This document shows, piece after piece, positions 6,518 to 11,335 of a stretch of 11,335 bases of DNA (within the stretch, counting starts at the first letter, position 1; each line of letters starts with the position of its first letter). Below the pieces are notes generated by a model that did not search any database, was not told the DNA's origin, and was given only the letters and a program-made list of their open reading frames with translations. Made by a program: the position numbers and the translations under genes. The DNA is taken from the NCBI GenBank assembly GCA_020850915.1, contig JADZDV010000099.1:1-11335 (forward strand), given 5' to 3'. This stretch comes from Chloroflexota bacterium. GTDB taxonomy: Bacteria > Chloroflexota > UBA6077 > JADZDV01.

Positions 6518-7389
6518 TCCAGGCGCCCGGCGCGCGCAGCCTCGACGAACGCTGCCACGCAGACGGGGTCGAACTGGCTGCCAGCGTGCTGCTCCAGCTC
6601 CGCGAGAGCGACGTCGATGGGTAGGGCGAGTCGATAGGGCCGTGTGGTGACCATCGCGTCGAAGGCGTCCGCGACACTGACGACACGCGCCTGGATCGGG
6701 ATGTTCGCGCCGCTCAGGCCGTCTGGATAGCCGCGGCCGTCGAAGCGCTCGTGATGGTGCAGGACGGTATCGCGAGCCTGGCGAAGGGCCGCCGAGCCGG
6801 CGACCAGGGCCGCGCCGATGGTCGGGTGGCGACGCATCTCACGCCACTCCTCATCGTTCAGCGGCGCCGGCTTGCGCAGAATGGCGTCCGGGACGCCGAG
6901 CTTGCCCGTGTCGTGCAGGAGCGCGCCAATCTCGAGGTCGTTCAGGGCGAGATTGCCCCAGCCAAGCTCCTCGGCCAGCATACGGGCGTAGCGGGCAACC
7001 CGATCGACGTGACCGCCAGTGTAGGGATCGCGCGTTTCGATCGCGCAGGCGAGCGTGCGGACCGTCTGCATGTAGGCGCGCTCGAGGAGCTGATTGCGCC
7101 CTCGCTCGGCCTGGAACGCCACCCGAATGTCCGTTGCGTAGGCGATCAACTGGTCCTGCGCGGTCTTCAGCTCGGCCGCGCGGCAATGCCGTTCGGTCTT
7201 CATCCGCTCGATCTGATGTGCCATCTCACGGGCCCGAGCTTCGGTCTCGACCAGTCGAGCGGCAAGATCGATCGCCGCCGCGCTCAAACCCTGCTCGTCG
7301 AGGAGACTGAAGCCGTCGATGGCTTGCTGCACGCGTCGCGAGGCGCGCGCGCGCCGCCTGGAGGAAGCGCCCGCGGGACTGAAGTCCAT
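6514..7389 (-). CDS. HD-GYP domain cyclic-di-GMP phosphodiesterase
   Basis: HD-GYP proteins are metal-dependent hydrolases that degrade cyclic di-GMP. The protein is 291 residues from ATG 7389. The basic N-terminus is followed by a helical, probably coiled-coil region (about 45-105), then a complete HD-GYP domain (about 105-285). Landmarks are HVDRVARYARML (His127), the HD pair H159-D160 in ALLHDTGKLGVPD, His188 in RRHPTIGAALV, the signature HHERFDGRGYPDGL (212 on) and VADAFDAMVTTRPYR (Asp241). All known metal and signature residues are present, so an active enzyme is expected. There is no receiver, PAS or GGDEF domain, so the input must come through the coiled coil or a partner. A TTG at 7404 is an alternative start giving 5 more residues. 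Neither start has a strong ribosome site. An imperfect inverted repeat at 7399-7415 lies just upstream. Confidence 0.9.
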   Translation of the reverse strand: MDFSPAGASSRRRARASRRVQQAIDGFSLLDEQGLSAAAIDLAARLVETEARAREMAHQIERMKTERHCRAAELKTAQDQLIAYATDIRVAFQAERGRNQLLERAYMQTVRTLACAIETRDPYTGGHVDRVARYARMLAEELGWGNLALNDLEIGALLHDTGKLGVPDAILRKPAPLNDEEWREMRRHPTIGAALVAGSAALRQARDTVLHHHERFDGRGYPDGLSGANIPIQARVVSVADAFDAMVTTRPYRLALPIDVALAELEQHAGSQFDPVCVAAFVEAARAGRLD

Positions 7390-7398
7390 GATCGTATG

Positions 7399-7415
7399 CT
7401 TCAACGCTGTTCAAG
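7399..7415. repeat. Imperfect inverted repeat, possible operator, upstream of the HD-GYP gene
   Basis: CTTCAACGCTGTTCAAG is a near-palindrome: CTT-n-AAC and GTT-n-AAG arms around a 3-base centre. It lies 9 bases upstream of ATG 7389 and within the 102-base divergent gap to the dehydrogenase gene. Size and symmetry fit a dimeric repressor site, but it could be chance, and it also covers the alternative TTG start. Confidence 0.3.
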
Positions 7416-7458
7416 ATACAAAGGTGACGAGCCGCTCTGGCCGTGATCCGTCTGGCGG

Positions 7459-7464
7459 TACAAT
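7459..7464 (+). promoter_or_regulatory. Candidate -10 element of the hydroxyacid dehydrogenase gene
   Basis: TACAAT matches the sigma-70 -10 consensus at 5 of 6 positions and would place transcription start about 20 bases before ATG 7492. No convincing -35 hexamer is seen 16-18 bases upstream. Confidence 0.35.
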
Positions 7465-7491
7465 GGCCGTGACTAGGAGACGGGAGACGTC

Positions 7492-8466
7492 ATGGCGCAG
7501 CGTGTGACGCTTTTCACGCACGGCAGCATGTTTCGGGATGGGGACATCGAGAGGGACTTCGCCGGGGTGGTCGAGCGGTCCGAGACCCGCCTGACGGACG
7601 TCAATTCGGCGGAGGCGATCAAGCCGCTGGTGCGGGACGCGACGGTCATTGTCCACCGGAACTGCCCGATCACCAGAGAGGTGATGCTGGCGGCGCCCCG
7701 ACTGCGCGGCATCGTCCACACCGGAGTCGGCGTCGATCTCATCGACGTGCCGGCCGCGACGGAGCTGGGCATCGTGGTCGCCAACGCGCCAGGCAACAGC
7801 GTGGCAGTGGCCGAGGCAACGATGCTGCTGATCCTCGCTCTGAGCAAGCGATTCACCTTCTGGCTGAGGCTTGCGAAAGAGGAGCGCGAGGTTGACATCG
7901 GCGAGGTGGGCTTCGAGGTTGACGGCAAGACGCTGGGACTTGTTGGGCTCGGGAGGATCGGTCGCCTGGTAGCGGTGCGGGCCCGGGCGCACGGAATGAA
8001 CGTGCTTGCATGCGACCCCTACGTCACCAGCTCCGATCTCGCGCAGTTGGTGTCGCTCGAGGAGCTCCTACGGCGGTCGGACCTCGTCTCGCTGCACTCC
8101 GTCCTGAACCCGGCGACGCGGGGAATGATCGGTGCCCGCGAGCTGGCGCTGATGAAGCCGTCCGCGTACCTGATCAACACGTCGCGGGGTGGCGTGGTGG
8201 ACGAGGTGGCGCTGATCGAGGCGCTCCGAGCAGGATCGATTGCCGGAGCGGCACTGGATGTGTTCGAGGTCGAGCCGCCACGGCGCGACAACCCACTTCT
8301 GGCGATGGACAACGTCATCTGCACGCCGCATGCATTGCCACGCACTCTGGAGTCGGTCTGGCGGAACCTCAGGATGGTCCACGAGGGCGCCGTCGCGCTG
8401 CTCGACGGACGCCTGCCGGAGTACACCGTCAACCGCGACGTCAAGCCGCGGTTCCTGTCGACCTGA
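7492..8466 (+). CDS. NAD-dependent D-isomer-specific 2-hydroxyacid dehydrogenase
   Basis: This 324-residue protein belongs to the D-2-hydroxyacid dehydrogenase family (phosphoglycerate, glyoxylate/hydroxypyruvate and related dehydrogenases), which interconvert 2-keto and D-2-hydroxy acids. The catalytic domain segment HTGVGVDLIDVPAA (76-89) precedes the Rossmann fold with GLGRIG (152-157). Asp175 at the end of the second strand (VLACDPYV) points to NAD rather than NADP. The catalytic triad is visible: Arg232 in NTSRGGVVDE, Glu261 in DVFEVEPP and His280 in CTPHAL. There is no C-terminal ACT or serine-binding domain, so it is the short form. The exact substrate cannot be assigned, and it is not shown to be serA. 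The ATG at 7492 has GGGAG 5 bases upstream. It stands alone on the plus strand, divergent from the HD-GYP gene and convergent with the secreted-protein gene (24-base gap without a hairpin terminator). Confidence 0.9.
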   Translation: MAQRVTLFTHGSMFRDGDIERDFAGVVERSETRLTDVNSAEAIKPLVRDATVIVHRNCPITREVMLAAPRLRGIVHTGVGVDLIDVPAATELGIVVANAPGNSVAVAEATMLLILALSKRFTFWLRLAKEEREVDIGEVGFEVDGKTLGLVGLGRIGRLVAVRARAHGMNVLACDPYVTSSDLAQLVSLEELLRRSDLVSLHSVLNPATRGMIGARELALMKPSAYLINTSRGGVVDEVALIEALRAGSIAGAALDVFEVEPPRRDNPLLAMDNVICTPHALPRTLESVWRNLRMVHEGAVALLDGRLPEYTVNRDVKPRFLST

Positions 8467-8490
8467 GGGGACGCCTGCCCAGCGGCGAGG

Positions 8491-9252
8491 TCAGGAGGTC
8501 AGCGAGTAGGCGGGATTGTTGGGGTGCTCGCGGACCTGGACGTCGAGCTTCGCCGCGGAGCTCGGCGCGCCGATGATCAGGAAGTTGAACTCTGATGGGG
8601 CCGACGATCGCACGTTGGGGATCGTGACGACCTGACCGTCGAGCATGCGGCCGCTGCCGTCGCGCAGGACGGTGGTGATGGTCAGGTCGGCATACGGTCG
8701 GGGGCCGAGTTCGGCCAGCAGGCCGGCGACCCGAACACCGCGCTCAACTGGCACGTACCCCACATCGATCAAGTGCGGCATGACCAGGCCCGGGAAGGTG
8801 CTGGACGGTCGCCACGCGCGCGTGAGCACCTGGATCTCCACGCGGCCGATGTTCCGGGGCCCCGTAATGAGGCCCATTGCCAGCTCATAGGCCTGTTCGG
8901 CCGGGCCGAGCACCAGGAGACCGCCGCGTGTGCTGAGGAGCGTACCGTCCGTGCCGAACACGTAGACGACGTACGGGGAGTAGGGCATCCACCAGTCGGT
9001 ATTCGGATTGCGGACAAGGAAGAGGACTTTGTCCCTGTTTGGCGTCCACTCGATGTGAGAGACCTCGACGTCCATCGGGGGGACGACGGGCAGCGCCACC
9101 GGCGTTGGAGGAGCCGACCCCGCGGAGTCACCAGGCTGAGGTTCCTGAGCGCGAACCGGCGCTCCGACCGCACCCGTGCAGAGGGTCGCCAGCAGCAGGG
9201 CGAGCCCCAGGTGCGAGACATGCGCGATCGGTGCTCTCAATCGACTGTGCAC
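8491..9252 (-). CDS. Secreted protein with Ig-like (FxLYD-like) repeats, function unknown
   Basis: The protein is 253 residues. A signal peptide is evident: basic start, hydrophobic core LGLALLLATLCTGAVGA (15-31) and likely cleavage near VRAQ (33-36). A Pro/Ala/Ser-rich linker follows (37-60). Two beta-rich segments then resemble FxLYD/transthyretin-like units: about 62-145 (DVEVSHIEWTPN, VLFLVRNPN, YVVYVFGTDGTLL, ending VEIQVLTR) and about 172-242 (GVRVAGLLAELGPRPYADL, TVLRDGSGRMLDG, ending LDVQV). Such domains usually serve in extracellular binding or assembly, and no catalytic motif is visible. The start is GTG at 9252 with GGAG 7 bases upstream. It lies 68 bases downstream of the response-regulator gene on the same strand, so it may be cotranscribed or use the candidate -10 at 9289-9294. 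The domain assignment is an inference from pattern. Confidence 0.7.
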   Translation of the reverse strand: MHSRLRAPIAHVSHLGLALLLATLCTGAVGAPVRAQEPQPGDSAGSAPPTPVALPVVPPMDVEVSHIEWTPNRDKVLFLVRNPNTDWWMPYSPYVVYVFGTDGTLLSTRGGLLVLGPAEQAYELAMGLITGPRNIGRVEIQVLTRAWRPSSTFPGLVMPHLIDVGYVPVERGVRVAGLLAELGPRPYADLTITTVLRDGSGRMLDGQVVTIPNVRSSAPSEFNFLIIGAPSSAAKLDVQVREHPNNPAYSLTS

Positions 9253-9288
9253 AGGGTGACTCCGCGGAAAAGCTCAGTAACGCCCCGC

Positions 9289-9294
9289 ATTCTA
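9289..9294 (-). promoter_or_regulatory. Candidate -10 element for the secreted-protein gene
   Basis: On the minus strand TAGAAT matches TATAAT at 5 of 6 positions, about 37 bases before GTG 9252. A TTGAGC hexamer is only 13 bases upstream, which is too close for a normal -35, so the call is weak. Confidence 0.25.
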
Positions 9295-9320
9295 CACTGA
9301 TCTGGACGCTCAACCGCTGG

Positions 9321-9689
9321 TCAGCACTCGAGCAGCGTTCTGAGTCTACCCGCCAGCTCCGACAGCCGGAACGGCTTGACAATATAGTCATCGCCGCCCG
9401 CCTCCAGGCCAGCGCGGATATCGCTTTCCTGTCCACGGGCGCTCAGGAACGCGATTCGCGGCGTTCTCGAGCCGAGCCGTCCGCGAAGCCGCCGGCAGAC
9501 CTCGAGACCGTCGAGGTCTGGAAGGGAGACGTCGAGCAGGATGACATCCACGGGCTGGGCGAGCGCCATCTCGATGGCCTGGAGGCCGTTCTCGGCCGAG
9601 CGGACGTCGTACCCATCTTTCCTGAGCTTGATGCTCACGAGCTGTCGGATGTCCCGCTCGTCGTCCACGACGAGTACGCGCGCGTTCAC
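9321..9689 (-). CDS. Stand-alone CheY-like response regulator
   Basis: This 122-residue protein is a single receiver domain with no output domain. The acidic pocket (VLVVDDE, Asp9-Asp10), phospho-acceptor Asp53 in VILLDVSLPD, Ser83 at the conserved Thr/Ser position and Lys105 in YIVKPF are all present, so it should be phosphorylated normally. It starts with GTG 9689, 4 bases after the stop of the histidine kinase gene. A GGAG inside the end of that gene serves as ribosome site, so translational coupling is likely. It is probably a diffusible partner of that kinase, acting by protein contact or as a phosphorelay or phosphate sink. Confidence 0.93.
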   Translation of the reverse strand: MNARVLVVDDERDIRQLVSIKLRKDGYDVRSAENGLQAIEMALAQPVDVILLDVSLPDLDGLEVCRRLRGRLGSRTPRIAFLSARGQESDIRAGLEAGGDDYIVKPFRLSELAGRLRTLLEC

Positions 9690-9693
9690 TCGG

Positions 9694-11335
9694 TCAGCTC
9701 GCTCCTACCGTCGCCAGTTGTTCCAGGACATGCCGAATGGCCTTGACGAGTCCTTCCAGCGGCTCCGACGCCGCCCGCGGCTCCGCACTGCTCAGCGCGT
9801 AGACGTCGTGAAGGGCCCGCGGGTCTCCGGGGGAGAAGACGATCAGTGGTAGCTCACAGGTCGCCGAGTCGGACTTCAGCCGCTCGACCAGCTCGATGCC
9901 CTGTGCGCCTGGCATGCTGAGGTCGCCGATGATGCCGTCTGGAGCCCAGTCGTGCGCGAGCTGCACGCCGCGTGACTCGTCCCCGACTGCGAGCGGCTCG
10001 TAGCCGGCCCTCCGGAGGGCGATCGTGGCAAGCGCGCGGGTGCTGGCCTCGCCGCAGACGATCAGCACCCGCTGACCGGCCGGCTCACCAATCGCCTGAA
10101 GAGCCGCGTCGAGCAGTTGCTGCTCGTTTGCCGGCTTCGCCAGGACGGCGGCCGGCGCGAGGCGCACGCCTTGAACGGGATCGGACTGTATGCTGAGCAC
10201 GACGATCGGGGTGCTGCTGGAGGCCGGGTGCTCGCGCAGGCGATCGATCGCTTCAAAGCCAGACAGGCGGGGCATCAGAAGGTCCAGGACCACCAGGTCG
10301 ATGGGATTGGCGCGAACAGCGTCTATGGCTGCGTGGTCCGAAGTCGCGACGAAAACAGCATAGCCGGCCTGCTCGAGAGCGCGCCGAACGAGTGTGGCGG
10401 CCGCCGGGTCCTCATCCACAACCAGGATACGCTGCGCCGTACCGCCGGGCTGATCGCCGCCTTGCCCGCTGGCCTGGAACACCACTGGCAGGACCACTGT
10501 GAACGTCGAGCCGACGCCCACGCGACTGCTGACCTCGATGTGGCCGCCGTGCATCTCGACCAGGGCTCGGGAGATCGCAAGGCCAAGGCCGGTCCCGTGG
10601 ACCTTTCGCACCTCGATGTCATCGGCTCGGAAGAAGTTCGTAAAGAGCCGGCGCTGGTTCTCGCTGCTGATGCCGATCCCCTCATCCGCCACTGCGATAC
10701 GCACCGCGCCCTCCCGCCACTCGGCGGAGAGGCGGATTGGCTTCTCCTCGCCGCTGTACTTGTGTGCATTGCTGAGCAGGTTGACCATGACCTGGACCAG
10801 GCGATCGTGGTCGGCGTACAGCCGCGGGAGGAAGGCTGGCAGCTCGAGCTCGAGGCGCTGGTGGCTCGCGGTGAGCTGCGGCTGAATGAGGTTGGCCGCT
10901 TCGCGCAGGAGGGCGCCGAGGTCCAGACGGCCCAGCTCCAGAGTCACCCGACCGGCTTCGATCCGCGAGATGTCAAGCAGGTCATTCACCAGGGTGACGA
11001 GACGGTCAGTATTCGAACGGACGGTCATGAGATAGCTGGCGATCTCGTCCGAGATCTCCCCCGCGTCGCCGTCCAGGATCAGCTCGGTGAAGCCTCGGAT
11101 CGAGGTGAGCGGCGTGCGCAGCTCGTGACTGACGAGCGCGATGAACTCGCTCTTCATCTTGTCGATCCGCTGGAGATCTGTCACATCGCGAACGACGTGG
11201 ACGATGCCCAGGTCGACCCCTTCCGAGGCCGGGACGGGGCTGGAGATAATGCTCAGACTGCGGTCCCCAAGCTGGACGACGCGGGCCTGGCCGATGTCGG
11301 GCTCGTCGTACTGGTCGTAGGCGAGCAGTTGAGCG
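9694..11335 (-). CDS. Hybrid PAS sensor histidine kinase with two C-terminal receiver domains, N-terminus outside window
   Basis: 546 residues are visible and the frame is open to the right edge, so the protein is longer than the internal start at 11184 suggests. The order of domains is: C-terminal part of a PAS domain ending VVRDVTDLQRID (visible residues 1-57); HisKA with the phospho-accepting His70 in ALVSHELRTPL; HATPase with NLLSNAHKY, VADEGIGIS and HGTGLGLAISRALVEMHGG (about 170-285); receiver 1 (about 302-416) with Asp307/Asp309, phospho-acceptor Asp351 in VVLDLLMP and Lys400 in LAKPAN; receiver 2 (about 421-540) with Asp471 in IGDLSMPG. Receiver 2 lacks the acidic pair (IVCGEAS instead of VDDD) and the conserved Lys (AASEP), so it is probably inactive. 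No membrane segment is visible in this part. It is coupled to the downstream response regulator. Confidence 0.93.
   Translation of the reverse strand, partial: AQLLAYDQYDEPDIGQARVVQLGDRSLSIISSPVPASEGVDLGIVHVVRDVTDLQRIDKMKSEFIALVSHELRTPLTSIRGFTELILDGDAGEISDEIASYLMTVRSNTDRLVTLVNDLLDISRIEAGRVTLELGRLDLGALLREAANLIQPQLTASHQRLELELPAFLPRLYADHDRLVQVMVNLLSNAHKYSGEEKPIRLSAEWREGAVRIAVADEGIGISSENQRRLFTNFFRADDIEVRKVHGTGLGLAISRALVEMHGGHIEVSSRVGVGSTFTVVLPVVFQASGQGGDQPGGTAQRILVVDEDPAAATLVRRALEQAGYAVFVATSDHAAIDAVRANPIDLVVLDLLMPRLSGFEAIDRLREHPASSSTPIVVLSIQSDPVQGVRLAPAAVLAKPANEQQLLDAALQAIGEPAGQRVLIVCGEASTRALATIALRRAGYEPLAVGDESRGVQLAHDWAPDGIIGDLSMPGAQGIELVERLKSDSATCELPLIVFSPGDPRALHDVYALSSAEPRAASEPLEGLVKAIRHVLEQLATVGAS

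Noticed and set aside
9039..9746. Plus-strand open frame of 235 codons
   Set aside because: It spans, in antisense, the secreted-protein start, an intergenic gap and the whole response regulator. The receiver residues on the minus strand are unambiguous.

Overview
This is a GC-rich bacterial window, about two-thirds G+C by eye, densely coded on both strands, with no RNA gene, mobile element or CRISPR array. The best guess for the organism is a Chloroflexota bacterium of Thermomicrobia-like type. That rests on the Tat-exported L,D-transpeptidase with a tandem Trp-rich N-terminal module, a build I associate with that phylum, and on the many multi-receiver histidine kinase and HD-GYP signalling genes. 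The placement is an inference. An in-frame UGA that must encode selenocysteine shows that the organism decodes Sec.

Left third (1-4212, minus strand): an operon read right to left, acyl-CoA dehydrogenase (4212-2962), grdC (2912-1512), grdA (1467-1009) and grdE (959 to beyond base 1). These are homologues of the glycine/sarcosine/betaine reductase of amino-acid-fermenting clostridia. GrdA is a genuine selenoprotein: the frame crosses a UGA at 1342-1344 inside a Cys-Phe-Val-Sec motif, and a SECIS-like hairpin follows. GrdE is full length as far as it can be seen, but it has Tyr243 where classical GrdE has the cysteine that is cleaved to form the pyruvoyl group. Glycine reductase needs that group for Schiff-base capture of its substrate. 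A Sec-dependent Grd-type reductase without the pyruvoyl precursor, headed by an acyl-CoA dehydrogenase and with gene order C-A-E, is the most interesting system here. It probably acts on a substrate other than glycine. The gene for the substrate-binding selenoprotein subunit (grdB type) and any grdD would lie beyond the left edge.

Middle (4213-8466): a 276-base divergent intergenic region. Then come, on the plus strand, a Tat-secreted L,D-transpeptidase with a bacterial SH3 domain (4489-5781) and a small protein that resembles DUF559/Vsr-type restriction-endonuclease-like folds (5837-6517). An HD-GYP cyclic-di-GMP phosphodiesterase lies on the minus strand (7389-6514), and its stop codon overlaps the stop of the previous gene. 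An NAD-dependent D-2-hydroxyacid dehydrogenase follows on the plus strand (7492-8466).

Right third (8491-11335, minus strand): a PAS-linked histidine kinase with two C-terminal receiver domains, cut by the right edge, is followed 4 bases later by a stand-alone CheY-like response regulator (9689-9321). A secreted protein with Ig-like/FxLYD-like repeats (9252-8491) comes next. No gap between genes exceeds 300 bases.
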